This document shows positions 31,583-41,304 of a stretch of 64,000 nucleotides of DNA, in pieces (the stretch's first letter is position 1; every line of letters starts with the position of its first letter). Origin of the DNA: Acidobacteriota bacterium (lineage in GTDB: Bacteria; Acidobacteriota; Holophagae; Holophagales; Holophagaceae); assembly GCA_016213735.1 (NCBI GenBank), contig JACQZU010000020.1, positions 1 to 64,000 of the forward strand. Reading direction: 5' to 3'. Below the pieces are notes generated by a model, which was given only the letters and a program-made list of their open reading frames with translations, made no database searches and had not been told where the DNA came from. Both the position numbers and the translations under genes were made by a program.

Positions 31583-33187
31583 GTGACTTCGGCGCGGAGG
31601 CGCTTCCCCCTGTCCATCCGGGCCCGGGTGACCTGGGCCATCATGCTGACCACCAGCCTGGCCCTCTTCGCCGCAGCCACGGCCTTTACGGTCCTCGGCT
31701 TTTTCGCCCACAAGCGGGTCATCATTCAGGACACCGAGATCCTCTGCCAGGCCATGGCCCAGAGCCTCGACGCCGCCCTGGAGTTCGGCAACCGGAGCGA
31801 CGCGGAACGCCTCCTGAGATTGACCTTCGGACCTCAGGAACGGGTCACCGAGGCCTGGGTGTTGGATGAAAGGGGAGAACCCTTCGCGAGCTACGCCCGG
31901 GAAGGAACCCCTGGGCAAACCCCTCCCTCCGTACGGTTGGAAGACGCCTCCAGGTTCCATTGGCCCACCCTGGAGGTCGCCCGGAGGGTGCGGGTCGGTG
32001 CCACCGGGAAGGTCGGTGGTGGAATCCTGGTCCGCATCCAACTCGGGGAAATGCGGGATCAGCTGCTCCTGGGGGCCGGAGTCACCCTGGCCTTCCTGGT
32101 GGTGATCCTGGGAGGCACCTTCCTTCTGGCCCGGGCCATCCGGGGGAGGATCACCCAGCCCATCCAGGACCTCCAGGAGGCGGTGGGGATCGTCAGCGCG
32201 GACAAACGGTACTCGGTTCGGGTTCCCCAGCGGGAAAAGGACGAACTCGGCCAACTGGTGGCCGCATTCAACGAAATGCTCATCCGGATCCAGACCCGGG
32301 ACCGGGAACTGGAGTCCATCCGGGAGCACCTGGAGGATCTCGTGGACCTGCGGACCGCCGAACTCCTCGACGTGAACCACCAACTGTCGGAAGCCAAAGA
32401 AAGGTCGGAAGAGGCCAGCAGGGCCAAGAGCACCTTCCTCGCCAGCATCAGCCACGAACTGAGGACGCCGCTCAACGCCATCATCCTCTACAGCGAACTC
32501 CTCCGGGACGACGCCGAACGATCGGGGGACCGCCAGACCGGAGAAGACCTCGGCAAGATTCTCTCTTCGGGAGAGCACCTCCTTGCCCTGATCAACGACG
32601 TGCTGGACCTGGCCAAGATCGAGAGCGGGCGGGTCCACGCGGAGGCGGAGGAAATGGATCCTGGTCCCTTGGCCTGGGAGGCGGTCCACGTCGTCGAACC
32701 CCAGGCGCTCCGGTCGGGGAACCGCATCGAGGTGGAGATCCGGGAGGGCTGTCCCCCGGTCCGCGCCGACAGGACCAAGCTCAAGCAGGCCCTGGTGAAC
32801 CTTTTGGGCAACGCGTGCAAGTTCACGAGGGACGGCCTGGTGAAGCTCAGCGTGAGTTCCTCCCACGATGCCGGAAAAGCCTGGGTCCACTTCCAGGTCC
32901 AGGACTCCGGAATCGGCATCCCGCCCGAGCAGATGGAAAACATCTTCTCGGAGTTCATGCGGGGGGATGCGGGGGTGAGCCGCGCTTTCGCGGGAACCGG
33001 GCTGGGCCTGGCCATCAGCCGCAGGCTGGTTCGCCTGATGGATGGGGACATCCGCGTGGAGAGCGAGGTGGGACGAGGTTCCACCTTCACCATCCACCTT
33101 CCGGCCGGGACCGGGGTGGGAGCTGATCGACCGCTGGACTCGGCGAACCCGGGCTCCGTGCGCCGTGGAGACACTGATGAAACCTAG
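31583..33187 (+). CDS. Membrane sensor histidine kinase (HAMP-HisKA-HATPase)
   Basis: From GTG at 31583, 10 bases after GGGAG, it has 534 residues; another GTG at 31547 is possible. It has a first span (about 18-43), a periplasmic sensor region, a second span (about 163-185), HAMP (ITQPIQDLQEAV...DELGQLVAAFNEM), a coiled coil and HisKA with phospho-acceptor FLASISHELRTPLNAI. The ATPase domain has NLLGNACKFTRDG, DSGIGIPPEQMENIFSEF and GTGLGLAISRRLV. The sensor region has no recognised ligand motif. The next gene, a receiver protein, overlaps its end by 11 bases. Confidence 0.93.
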   Translation: MTSARRRFPLSIRARVTWAIMLTTSLALFAAATAFTVLGFFAHKRVIIQDTEILCQAMAQSLDAALEFGNRSDAERLLRLTFGPQERVTEAWVLDERGEPFASYAREGTPGQTPPSVRLEDASRFHWPTLEVARRVRVGATGKVGGGILVRIQLGEMRDQLLLGAGVTLAFLVVILGGTFLLARAIRGRITQPIQDLQEAVGIVSADKRYSVRVPQREKDELGQLVAAFNEMLIRIQTRDRELESIREHLEDLVDLRTAELLDVNHQLSEAKERSEEASRAKSTFLASISHELRTPLNAIILYSELLRDDAERSGDRQTGEDLGKILSSGEHLLALINDVLDLAKIESGRVHAEAEEMDPGPLAWEAVHVVEPQALRSGNRIEVEIREGCPPVRADRTKLKQALVNLLGNACKFTRDGLVKLSVSSSHDAGKAWVHFQVQDSGIGIPPEQMENIFSEFMRGDAGVSRAFAGTGLGLAISRRLVRLMDGDIRVESEVGRGSTFTIHLPAGTGVGADRPLDSANPGSVRRGDTDET

Positions 33188-33602
33188 GATTCTCCTCGTC
33201 GAAGACAACGAGCTCAACCTCGACGCCCTCTCCCGGTTGCTGGAGCGCCGCGGATACACCGTGCTCCCGGCCAAGACCGGGGCGCAGGGGGTCCAGCTGG
33301 CCGTGGAGGCTCTCCCCGATCTGGTGCTCATGGACCTTGGCCTTCCCGATTTCAGCGGCCTGGAGGCCACCCGCCGGATCAAGGCCGACCCCGGGTGCCA
33401 GGGGCTGCCGGTCCTGGCCCTCACCGCCCACGCCCTCACCTCCGACCGGGAGAACGCCTTTGCCGCTGGGTGCGACGACTTCGACACGAAGCCCGTGGAG
33501 ATGAACCGCCTCTGCGCCAAGATCGAAGCCCTGCTGGCAAGGCGAGGTCCCGGTTGCGGCGTCGAAGATCCCGACCCCCCTGGAAGGGGACCTCGGGGGT
33601 GA
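33177..33602 (+). CDS. Single-domain response regulator (CheY-like receiver)
   Basis: The protein has 141 residues. The receiver domain has the acidic pair in LLVEDNELN, the phospho-acceptor Asp in DLVLMDLGLPDFSG (about residue 52), the Thr/Ala switch in LALTAHA and the Lys in FDTKPVEM. No output domain follows, only a short Pro/Gly tail. Such receivers next to hybrid-like kinases usually relay phosphate or act by protein contact. It overlaps the kinase gene, so the two form a pair. Confidence 0.94.
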   Translation: MKPRILLVEDNELNLDALSRLLERRGYTVLPAKTGAQGVQLAVEALPDLVLMDLGLPDFSGLEATRRIKADPGCQGLPVLALTAHALTSDRENAFAAGCDDFDTKPVEMNRLCAKIEALLARRGPGCGVEDPDPPGRGPRG

Positions 33603-33663
33603 TCCCCCGCAGGAGTGAGCTGAGGATGGGCGGAAACCCCCTGGGGTCCGAGTTCCCGGAGAA

Positions 33664-34545
33664 CTATCGGTCGGACCAGTGGAACTTCTGGCGCAGGATT
33701 CCGAAGAAATCCATCTCCTGGGGGCGGAGAAGAACCAGGGGCTTCTCCGCCGGCCCCAGCTCCAGGTGATCTCCGTGCTGGAGGGGCATGGCCATCTGGC
33801 CGTCCAGCGTCAGGTGGGCGTCGTCGGTCTCCCCCACGGAAATGCTCACCTCCAGTTCTCCGGGAACCACCATGGGCCGGAGGGTGAGGCTGTGGGGGCA
33901 AATGGGTGAGATGACCCACACGGCCAGGCTGGGATGGAGAATGGGGCCCCCGGCGGAGAGGGAGTAGGCCGTGGATCCCGTCGGGGTCGCCACGATCAGC
34001 CCGTCAGCCCGGATCATGGCCGCCTGCTGGCCGCCCACCCAGAGATTGAAGTCCATGATCCGGGCCAGGGATCCCCGGGTCATGACCGCGTCGTTCAGGA
34101 TCGACTGCCTGGCCAGGGTTCGTCCGTCCCGGACCAGCCGGGCCAAGAGCATCCTCCGCTCCTCCCGGCGGAGTCGGCCCTCGAAGAATGCCTCCACCGT
34201 GGCCCGGGCGGAAGCCGCGGGCTGGGCGGTGAGGAACCCCAAACTCCCGAGGTTGAGGCTGAGGAGCGGAGTCCCTCTCGCCCCGAGCAGGCGGGAAGCC
34301 CAAAGCATGGTCCCATCCCCCCCCAGCACCAGACCGAGGTCCGGGGGAGGATCTCCCGCGCCCAGTTCAGGATCCCGGCGAAGGTCCCCCGGAGGAAGGC
34401 CCGCAGCCTGCCACGCAGGGCCCAGGCTGGGGTGGCCCACGGCCGTCCATCCGCGCTCAAGGAAGAGGGGGACCGAATCCCGGAGGGTCTGGGCCAGGTT
34501 GGGGGATTGGACCTTCGCCACCACGGCGAGGACGGGGGGGGGCAT
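33664..34545 (-). CDS. nadK: NAD kinase
   Basis: It makes NADP from NAD and ATP. The protein has 293 residues. VLGGDGTMLWASR (about 73-85) is the diagnostic loop. LNDAVMTRGSLARIMDFNL and ADGLIVATPTGSTAYSLSAGGPI are the other two family motifs, and LTLDGQ follows. GGGAGGA lies 8 bases before the ATG. It converges on the receiver gene and diverges from mrcA across 98 bases. Confidence 0.96.
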   Translation of the reverse strand: MPPPVLAVVAKVQSPNLAQTLRDSVPLFLERGWTAVGHPSLGPAWQAAGLPPGDLRRDPELGAGDPPPDLGLVLGGDGTMLWASRLLGARGTPLLSLNLGSLGFLTAQPAASARATVEAFFEGRLRREERRMLLARLVRDGRTLARQSILNDAVMTRGSLARIMDFNLWVGGQQAAMIRADGLIVATPTGSTAYSLSAGGPILHPSLAVWVISPICPHSLTLRPMVVPGELEVSISVGETDDAHLTLDGQMAMPLQHGDHLELGPAEKPLVLLRPQEMDFFGILRQKFHWSDR

Positions 34546-34643
34546 GGAGGCATTCTAGGTTCCTCCCAAGGAATCCACCACGATTCAAGGGATCCCCAAG
34601 CCTCGGCTCACCTCCAGGGGCGGTGTTGGCTAACCTGGAGGGG

Positions 34644-37151
34644 ATGCCTGCCAAGAACAAAGCCCCGGGAAATCCGAAACCGAAGCGCTCGTGGGTCCGC
34701 CGGATGGTGCTCTGGGGGTTGTCGGCCATGCTGCTGGCCGGGACCGTCGTCTTCGCGGTGGTGTATTCCGTCATGGCCCGGGACGCGGATGGGTTCCTGG
34801 CCCTGTTCGCGCTCCGGGTGCCCAAGACCATCACCAAGGTGCTGGACCGCAACGGCGACGTGATCGGCGTCTTCGCGGAGGAGCACCGGGTGGTGATCCC
34901 CTACGGCGACATTCCCAAGGCGTTCACCGGTGCCATCGTCGCCACCGAGGACCACGACTTCTGGAACCACCGGGGCGTGTCCCCGAGGGGATTCCTCAGG
35001 GCCGGGTACAACTTCGTGACATCCCTTGGGCGGCGTCGGGAGGGGGCCTCCACCTTGACCATGCAGCTGGTGCGCACGGTGACCGCCAAGCGCCAGAAGC
35101 GCATCGACCGCAAGATGAAGGAGATCATCATCGCCCAGAAGCTGGAGCGGGCCTACAACAAGAAGCAGATCCTGGAGAGCTACGCCAACGAGGTGTACTT
35201 CGGCGGCGGCCGCTACGGGATCGAATCCGCGGCCCAGTACTATTTCGGGAAGAGCGCCCCCCAGTTGAACATCGAGGAATGCGCCCTCCTGGCGGGCATC
35301 GTCCAGAACCCCGCCTGGTACAACCCCTACAATCCCGACCCCAAGTCCCGTGCGGGGGCCAAGGCCCGAAGGAACCACGTCCTTCGGCGCATGGTGGCCG
35401 AAGGCTACCTCAAGGCCTCCGACGCCCAGGTGCTGGCCGAGCGACCCATCCGCCTCGCCCGGGAGAACCCCGGTGAGGAAGAACTGGCTCCCTACGCGGT
35501 GGAGGAGGTCAGGAAGTACCTCTACGAGAAGTACGGCCGGGCCCGGGTCCTGGAGGGGGGCCTGGAGGTCCATACCACCATCGATTCCGTCTGGCAGGAT
35601 GCCGCCAACGAGGCGGTTCGCAGTGGAGTCCGGGCCGCGGACCGCCGCCGGGGCTTCCGCAAGGACGCCCTCCAGTTCGTCCAGGATCCGGATTCGGTCC
35701 AGCTGCCTGGGTGGCGCAGGTACTTCGTGGAGGGGGACGGTGTCCACGGAGTGATCCTCGGCTGGAAGGGGCTGAAGGCTTCGGTCCGCATCGGGAAGAC
35801 CGTCCTGGAGGTACCTGACACGGCCTTTTCCTGGGCGGGGGGGAAGAACCTTCCGAGCCTCTTCCCCAGGGGCGCGGCCCCCCTCTTCATCGTGAAGGAG
35901 GCGGACGACGGGACCCCGAAGCGCCTCGAGCTCGACCAGGAACCCCAGGTGGAAGGCGCCCTCCTCGCCACGGATCCCCGCACAGGGGAGGTCCGCGCCA
36001 TGGTGGGAGGCTACGACTTCAAGCGCAGCAAGTTCAACCGCGCCTGGCAGGCCGAACGCCAGGTGGGTTCCACCATGAAGCTCTTCGTCTACACCACGGC
36101 CTTCCTCCAGGGAAAGAGCCCGGCCACGCTGGTGGAGGACATCCCCACCCGCTTCATCGATCCCCAGCAGTTCGCCGTGACGGACCTCGGGGGGGGAAAA
36201 TTCGAGTACCACACGCTGCACCCCAACGCGAAACTCTACGAGCCCAGGAACTACGAGCGGGATTTCTGGGGCCCCATCCCCATTTGGGAAGCCATCCGGG
36301 ACAGCCGGAACGTCCCCGCGGTACGGACCCTGGACGAGGTCGGGATCGCGAATGTGGTGGAGACCGCCAAGAAGATGGGCATCACCTCCAACGTCCCGCC
36401 CTATCCCAGCATGGCCCTGGGGGCGGCCGACCTCCCCATGAAGGAGATGATGCGGGCCTACGGGACGGTGGCCAACGAGGGGCAGCAGGCCCCGCCGCCC
36501 TTCCTCATCCGGAAGATCCTTGACCGGACTGGAAAGGTCCTGGAATCGCGGGAGCAGAGCCCCGGGGAACAGGTGATCGACAAACAGACCAACTTCCAGA
36601 TCCTCCAGTGCCTCCAGGGGGTGGTGCAGCGGGGCACCGGGGCCCGGATCGCTTCCGAAATCCAGTGGCCCCTCGCCGGGAAGACCGGGACCACCGACGA
36701 ACATACCGACGCATGGTTCCTCGGATTCTCGACGCGGATCGTTTGCGGCGTCTGGGTGGGCCTGGACGAAAAGAAGACCATCTTCAAGGGCGCCGACGGT
36801 GCGAAGGCCGCCGTGCCCATCTGGATCGAGTTCATGAAGGCGGCTCTCCAGGGCACCCCCAAGGAGGAATTCCCGGTTCCCGAGGGCCTGGAGTGGGCCG
36901 ACATCGACCGCGTCACGGGCCTCAAGGCCACCGGGGCCACTCCAGCCTCCGAGCGCCTGCACCTGGCCTTCAAGCCAGGACAGATCCCCTCCCAGGAAAG
37001 CGACTCAGAGGCCATCGCCCGGGTGCGCGAGGCCCGGGAGAGGGCCCGTACGCAGGGATGGGACGAGCGGATCCTCGGGGCGCGGCAGGCCAAGCCCGCA
37101 GTCAAGGAGGGGGAAGGGGCCAAGGTCCCCGATCCCAACGGCGTCCCCTAG
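34644..37151 (+). CDS. mrcA: Bifunctional penicillin-binding protein 1A
   Basis: This class A PBP polymerises and crosslinks peptidoglycan in the periplasm. From ATG at 34644 it has 835 residues; in-frame GTG and TTG up to seven codons upstream are alternatives. One span (about 18-40) precedes the GT51 domain, with ATEDHDFWNHRGVSPRGFLRA, GASTLTMQLVRTV, KEIIIAQKLERAYNKKQILE and NEVYFGGGRYGIESAAQYYF. The transpeptidase domain has GSTMK (Ser nucleophile), DSRN and GKTGTT. A Pro/Lys-rich tail ends it. Confidence 0.96.
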   Translation: MPAKNKAPGNPKPKRSWVRRMVLWGLSAMLLAGTVVFAVVYSVMARDADGFLALFALRVPKTITKVLDRNGDVIGVFAEEHRVVIPYGDIPKAFTGAIVATEDHDFWNHRGVSPRGFLRAGYNFVTSLGRRREGASTLTMQLVRTVTAKRQKRIDRKMKEIIIAQKLERAYNKKQILESYANEVYFGGGRYGIESAAQYYFGKSAPQLNIEECALLAGIVQNPAWYNPYNPDPKSRAGAKARRNHVLRRMVAEGYLKASDAQVLAERPIRLARENPGEEELAPYAVEEVRKYLYEKYGRARVLEGGLEVHTTIDSVWQDAANEAVRSGVRAADRRRGFRKDALQFVQDPDSVQLPGWRRYFVEGDGVHGVILGWKGLKASVRIGKTVLEVPDTAFSWAGGKNLPSLFPRGAAPLFIVKEADDGTPKRLELDQEPQVEGALLATDPRTGEVRAMVGGYDFKRSKFNRAWQAERQVGSTMKLFVYTTAFLQGKSPATLVEDIPTRFIDPQQFAVTDLGGGKFEYHTLHPNAKLYEPRNYERDFWGPIPIWEAIRDSRNVPAVRTLDEVGIANVVETAKKMGITSNVPPYPSMALGAADLPMKEMMRAYGTVANEGQQAPPPFLIRKILDRTGKVLESREQSPGEQVIDKQTNFQILQCLQGVVQRGTGARIASEIQWPLAGKTGTTDEHTDAWFLGFSTRIVCGVWVGLDEKKTIFKGADGAKAAVPIWIEFMKAALQGTPKEEFPVPEGLEWADIDRVTGLKATGATPASERLHLAFKPGQIPSQESDSEAIARVREARERARTQGWDERILGARQAKPAVKEGEGAKVPDPNGVP

Positions 37152-37270
37152 CGGGCTCCGCCGCTCCCGCGGGAACCCCGATCCTGTGGAATGGGCACCC
37201 CACCGATGAACTGGTTATTCTGGCGGACTCCCCCAGGGCGTCCGCCGCGAGTGAGGCACAGGAGCCGATC

Positions 37271-37768
37271 GTGACCACCATCCTGCTGATCCGGCACGGC
37301 ATCGCCCAGGATCCCCGGCCGGGCCTTCCGGATGCCGAGCGGGCCCTGACCGAGGAAGGCTGGAAGAAGACCCGGAGCGCCATGCACGGCCTGCTTCGCG
37401 CCGGCTACACGCCGCGGAAGGCCTACAGCAGCGGCTTCCGCCGGGCCGCGGAAACCCTTGGATGTCTCACGGAGGCCACCCTCGCGGCGGGGCTGCCGGC
37501 CTTCCCCTGCGGTGTCTGGGAAGGACTCTCGCCCGGAGGCGATCCCGTCGAGGTGGAGCACTGGATCCTGGCCCGTCTCCAGGACCTTGAGCCACCCGGA
37601 GTCCTGGCCCTGGTCAGTCACCAGCCCCTCCTGGGGGAACTCGTATTCTGGCTCACCGGCAAGAACCTGGAGGTGAAGAAGGCCTCCTGCACGGTGGTCG
37701 AGCGGCGCGCGGGGAGATGGAGTCTCCTCCGCCATTTTTCCCCCGCGGAATTGCGAAAAAAATCCTGA
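37271..37768 (+). CDS. sixA: SixA-like phosphohistidine phosphatase
   Basis: The protein has 165 residues. The histidine phosphatase motif LLIRHGIAQDP is at the N-terminus (about 6-16). LTEEGWKKTRSAMHGLL, YSSGFRRAAETL and LALVSHQPLLGELVFWLTG complete the SixA pattern. GTG at 37271 follows AGGAG with 6 bases between, and no ATG is nearby. The next gene starts within its stop codon (TGATG). In E. coli SixA acts on phospho-His of NPr or HPt-type proteins; the target here is unknown. Confidence 0.88.
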   Translation: MTTILLIRHGIAQDPRPGLPDAERALTEEGWKKTRSAMHGLLRAGYTPRKAYSSGFRRAAETLGCLTEATLAAGLPAFPCGVWEGLSPGGDPVEVEHWILARLQDLEPPGVLALVSHQPLLGELVFWLTGKNLEVKKASCTVVERRAGRWSLLRHFSPAELRKKS

Positions 37769-38595
37769 TGAGACCTCCCCCCCTCTACGCGAGGCTGGCC
37801 TCAGGGCTTCGACTCCACCACCGGATCCAGGGAAATCCCGAGGGTCCCTGGATGGTCCTGCTCAATGGCCTGCTCTCCGACACCACCATGTGGGCCGGGG
37901 CCCTGCCGGAGCTGTGCCGGGATTTCCGCGTCCTTACCTTCGATTCACGGGGGCAGGGGAAGTCCGACGCCCCGGAGGAGGGTCCCTACCCCACCTCTCT
38001 TCTTGCGGAAGAGGCCTGGGAGTTGATGGAGATCCTCGGAGTGGAGCGCCCCTGGCTGGTGGGGCTCAGCAACGGGGCCTCCATCAGCCTCGAGCTGCTG
38101 AGCGCCCGGCCGGGCGCCTTCCGCGGGGGGGTCTTGGTCAGCGCCCTTTCCCGCATGGATTTCGCCATGGACCTGAAGGTGCGGCACTGGGCAGGGTGCC
38201 TGGAACAGGGCGGCCCCCTGCTGCTCTTCGATGCAGTGGCCCCCTTCCTCTGGGGGGACGCCTTCCTGGAAGCCCGCCACGCGGTGTTGCGGGCCTACCA
38301 CCAGGTGGTCTCCGGGGATGGTCGGCCCGAAGCCCTGCGGGGGGCCCTCCACCAGATCATGGGCGCCCTGGGCTGGGACATCCGTGAGCGCCTGGGCCGC
38401 ATCGTGGACCCCCTTCTCCTCCTCTGCGGGGAGGAGGACCTGCTCACACCGCCCTGGAAATGCCGCCAGACCGCCTCGTTCATTGGAGGGGCCCTGTTCG
38501 AGGTGGTGCCGGGCATCGGCCACGCCTACCCCGTGGAGGCCCCCCGGCCTTTCGCCGCCCGGGTGCTCGAGTTCGTCCGGGCCCACCCAGCCTGA
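37768..38595 (+). CDS. Alpha/beta hydrolase
   Basis: The protein has 275 residues. The oxyanion strand is VLLNGLLSDTTMWAGAL, followed by FDSRGQGKSDAP. The nucleophile elbow is GLSNGA (Ser at about 99), the acid lies in LLLCGEEDLLTPP and the catalytic His in VPGIGHAYPVEAP. This is the BioH/PcaD/menaquinone-type subgroup. No substrate can be named. The start overlaps the sixA stop, and rho follows 108 bases later from its own promoter. Confidence 0.88.
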   Translation: MRPPPLYARLASGLRLHHRIQGNPEGPWMVLLNGLLSDTTMWAGALPELCRDFRVLTFDSRGQGKSDAPEEGPYPTSLLAEEAWELMEILGVERPWLVGLSNGASISLELLSARPGAFRGGVLVSALSRMDFAMDLKVRHWAGCLEQGGPLLLFDAVAPFLWGDAFLEARHAVLRAYHQVVSGDGRPEALRGALHQIMGALGWDIRERLGRIVDPLLLLCGEEDLLTPPWKCRQTASFIGGALFEVVPGIGHAYPVEAPRPFAARVLEFVRAHPA

Positions 38596-38622
38596 AGGGT
38601 CCAGGCGCAGCGGGGCCAGGCC

Positions 38623-38651
38623 TTGGAATCCTGCCGGGGATGGGCTACCAT
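38623..38651 (+). promoter_or_regulatory. Predicted promoter of rho
   Basis: TTGGAA (38623-38628), a 17-base spacer, and TACCAT (38646-38651) form a good sigma70-type pair 52 bases before the rho ATG. The leader is short, with no obvious long attenuator, unlike the autoregulated rho leader of E. coli. Confidence 0.5.
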
Positions 38652-38703
38652 CGGACATTCCAGCCAACGCAACGCTGATTTCTTTCCCGTGGGGGGCGAC
38701 TCC

Positions 38704-39996
38704 ATGTCCCCATCCTCCGTTTCCTCCGCCGGCCCGAATCTCCAGGGCCTCAAGGAGATGTCCATCGGGCGCCTGGCGGAGCTGGCGAAGGAAGTGGGGG
38801 TCGAGAACCCGCTCTCCATGCGGAAACAGGAACTGATCTTCCGCATCCTGGAAGCCCAGGCCGCCAAGGAGGGAATGTTCTTCGCCGAGGGCGTCCTCGA
38901 GGTCCTGCCGGAGGGATTCGGGTTCCTGCGGGCGCCGGAGCACAACTACCTGGCGGGCAATGACGACATCTACATCGCGCCGAGCCAGATCCGGGCCCTG
39001 AACCTCCACACCGGAGACACCCTCAGCGGCATGATCCGCCCTCCCAAGGACGGCGAGAAGTTCTTCGCGATGATGCGGGTGGATGCGGTCAACTTCGATC
39101 CCCCGGGACTTGCCAAGGACCGGGTGCACTTCGACAGCCTGGTGCCCCTCTACCCCACCGAGCGCATCACCATGGAGCGGGATCCCCAGGAACTCTCCAC
39201 CCGGGTGATGGACCTCATGACCCCCCTGGGCAAGGGGCAGCGGGCCCTGATCGTGGCCCCGCCCCGCACCGGAAAGACCGTCCTGCTCCAGAACATTGCC
39301 AACTCCATCACGGCCAACCACCCGGAGATCTTCCTCATCGTGCTCCTCATCGACGAGCGGCCGGAGGAGGTCACCGACATGGAGCGCCACGTGAAGGGGG
39401 AGGTCATCAGCAGCACCTTCGACGAACCGGCCACGCGCCACGTCCAGGTGGCCGAGATGGTCATCGAGAAGGCCAAGCGCCTCGTGGAGCAGAAGAAGGA
39501 CGTGGTGATCCTGCTGGACTCCATCACGCGCCTGGCCCGGGCCTACAACACCGTGGTGCCCCCCAGCGGCAAGGTCCTCAGCGGCGGGGTGGACAGCAAT
39601 GCCCTGCAGCGCCCCAAACGCTTCTTCGGGGCGGCCCGGAACATCGAAGGGGGCGGCTCGCTCACCATCGTGGCCACGGCCCTCATCGAGACCGGCAGCC
39701 GAATGGACGACGTGATCTTCGAGGAATTCAAGGGCACCGGCAACAGCGAGATCGTCCTGGACCGGAAGCTCAGCGACAAGCGCATCTACCCCTCCATGGA
39801 CATCCAGCGCTCCGGAACCCGCAAGGAGGACCTGCTCATCGAGGCTCCGCGCCTGGCCAAGATCTGGGTGCTGCGAAAGATCCTCACGAGCAGTGGCCCC
39901 GTGGAGGCCATGGAGCTGCTCCTGGACCGCCTGGGCAAGAGCCGGAGCAACGACGAGTTCCTCTCGAACCTCCAGGAATCGGCCGGGCGGCGCTGA
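38704..39996 (+). CDS. rho: Transcription termination factor Rho
   Basis: This is the hexameric RNA helicase that ends transcription. It has 430 residues. The N-terminal helix bundle ([34 protein letters not shown], about 16-50) is followed by the cold-shock-like RNA-binding fold ([15 protein letters not shown]...[12 protein letters not shown]). The ATPase core has [11 protein letters not shown] (Walker A), [43 protein letters not shown], the secondary RNA site GKVLSGGVD and the arginine finger region. No large insertion is seen. Confidence 0.97.
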   Translation: MSPSSVSSAGPNLQGLKEMSIGRLAELAKEVGVENPLSMRKQELIFRILEAQAAKEGMFFAEGVLEVLPEGFGFLRAPEHNYLAGNDDIYIAPSQIRALNLHTGDTLSGMIRPPKDGEKFFAMMRVDAVNFDPPGLAKDRVHFDSLVPLYPTERITMERDPQELSTRVMDLMTPLGKGQRALIVAPPRTGKTVLLQNIANSITANHPEIFLIVLLIDERPEEVTDMERHVKGEVISSTFDEPATRHVQVAEMVIEKAKRLVEQKKDVVILLDSITRLARAYNTVVPPSGKVLSGGVDSNALQRPKRFFGAARNIEGGGSLTIVATALIETGSRMDDVIFEEFKGTGNSEIVLDRKLSDKRIYPSMDIQRSGTRKEDLLIEAPRLAKIWVLRKILTSSGPVEAMELLLDRLGKSRSNDEFLSNLQESAGRR

Positions 39997-40060
39997 AACC
40001 CCGGGCGCCCTTGTCCCTGGCCGGGGGGCGGACCGAAGATGGAGCCGGGAGGGCCTCCAG

Positions 40061-40219
40061 ATGTCCGAAAGGATCGACTTCCAGGTCCGGCCCTCGCGGG
40101 CGTGCGCCGAGGGCCGGGCCCAGGCCCTCGGTGGGGCGGGCTCACCGCACCCCTCCCTGGACCGGGGGGAGGCCCTGCAGGAGGAGATCGGCACCCTGAC
40201 GGAACCCTCGGGGTCCTGA
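40061..40219 (+). CDS. Possible 52-residue protein upstream of alcohol dehydrogenase
   Basis: An ATG behind GGGAGGG opens a 52-codon frame beginning MSERIDFQVRPSRACAEG. It ends 2 bases before the dehydrogenase ATG, a spacing that suggests coupled translation. The composition is unremarkable and no family is recognised. It may be a leader ORF or chance open frame in GC-rich DNA. Between rho and this ORF (39997-40060) there is nothing else identifiable. Confidence 0.3.
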   Translation: MSERIDFQVRPSRACAEGRAQALGGAGSPHPSLDRGEALQEEIGTLTEPSGS

Positions 40220-40221
40220 GC

Positions 40222-41205
40222 ATGCGCGCCCTGCGACTCCACAGCCCCGGATCCCCGCTCGTCCTGGAGGAACTGCCCCGTCCGCTGCCCGGCCCCGGGG
40301 AACTCCTTCTCCGTGTCGAGGCCTGCGGGGTCTGCAGGACGGACCTGCACCTGCTCGAGGGCGAACTGGAAGGGGCGCGGCTCCCGGTCGTCCCGGGCCA
40401 CCAGATCGTGGGGATCGTCGAGGCCCTCGGAAAGGGCGCCACGGGATATCAGACCGGCCAGAGGGTGGGCGTCCCCTGGCTGGGCGGAACCTGCGGAACC
40501 TGCCCCTTCTGCGCCGGGCGACAGGAGAACCTCTGCGACGGAGCCCGGTTCACGGGCTGCAGCCGGGACGGCGGCTTCGCCGAATTCGCCACGGCCGAGG
40601 CCGCCTTCGCGATTCCCCTGCCCGGAGGTTACGCCCCCGCGGAGGCTGCGCCGCTCCTCTGTGCGGGCCTCATCGGCTACCGGACCCTCCGCCTCGCCGG
40701 GGACCCGCGTCGGGTGGGGATCTACGGCTTCGGCGCTGCGGGCCACCTCGTGGCCCAGGTGGCCGCCTTCGAGGGCCGGGAGACCTTCGCCTTCACCCGG
40801 CCGGGAGATTCTGCTGCCCAGGCCTTCGCCCGAAGCCTCGGAGTCGCCTGGGCCGGGGACAGCGGGACGGCGCCTCCGGCAGAACTGGATGCCGCCCTGA
40901 TCTTCGCGCCGGTGGGGGCCCTGGTGCCTGAAGCCCTGCGCCGGGTCCGCAAGGGCGGCGCGGTGGTCTGCGGGGGCATCCACATGAGCGAGATCCCCCC
41001 CTTTCCCTACCAGCTGCTCTGGGGCGAGAGGGTCCTCCGCAGCGTCGCCAACCTTACCCGCCAGGACGGACGGGACTTCTTTGCCCTGGCCGCCCGGGCC
41101 CGCCTGCGGGCCGAGGTCCAGACCTATCCCCTGGAGCGTGGAATGGACGCCCTCGAGGACCTCCGCCTGGGGCGTCTCCAGGGCGCCGGGGTGCTGCTGC
41201 CTTGA
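40222..41205 (+). CDS. Zinc-dependent alcohol dehydrogenase family protein
   Basis: The protein has 327 residues. The GroES-like domain carries VEACGVCRTDLHLLEGEL with the first zinc Cys, VVPGHQIVGIVEALG where the second zinc His sits, and the structural zinc set CGTCPFCAGRQENLC. The cofactor domain has VGIYGFGAAGHLVAQVA. The usual GHE is GHQ here, so the catalytic-site Glu is replaced by Gln. Medium-chain YahK/AdhA-like enzymes are the closest pattern. Substrate is unknown. Confidence 0.9.
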   Translation: MRALRLHSPGSPLVLEELPRPLPGPGELLLRVEACGVCRTDLHLLEGELEGARLPVVPGHQIVGIVEALGKGATGYQTGQRVGVPWLGGTCGTCPFCAGRQENLCDGARFTGCSRDGGFAEFATAEAAFAIPLPGGYAPAEAAPLLCAGLIGYRTLRLAGDPRRVGIYGFGAAGHLVAQVAAFEGRETFAFTRPGDSAAQAFARSLGVAWAGDSGTAPPAELDAALIFAPVGALVPEALRRVRKGGAVVCGGIHMSEIPPFPYQLLWGERVLRSVANLTRQDGRDFFALAARARLRAEVQTYPLERGMDALEDLRLGRLQGAGVLLP

Positions 41206-41270
41206 GGCGGCGGAACCCGCTCCACCCCTCCGCAAACCCAGGCCCCGCGCCCCCTCCCGGCTCTTCCGCC

Positions 41271-41298
41271 TTGCCTTCCCCGCCCGTTCTGGTAGGCT
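41271..41298 (+). promoter_or_regulatory. Predicted promoter of tRNA-Lys
   Basis: TTGCCT (41271-41276), a 16-base spacer and TAGGCT (41293-41298) lie immediately before the tRNA, whose 5' end is 7 bases after the -10. This leaves almost no leader, as is common for stable RNA promoters. Confidence 0.45.
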
Positions 41299-41304
41299 GT
41301 CCGA

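Noticed and set aside
31460-33919. An 819-codon minus-strand frame opposite the histidine kinase
   Set aside because: No domain; the plus strand carries the full kinase and receiver signatures.
37945-41235. A 1096-codon minus-strand frame opposite the hydrolase, rho and dehydrogenase genes
   Set aside because: It spans several real genes and their gaps, has low-complexity composition and matches no family.
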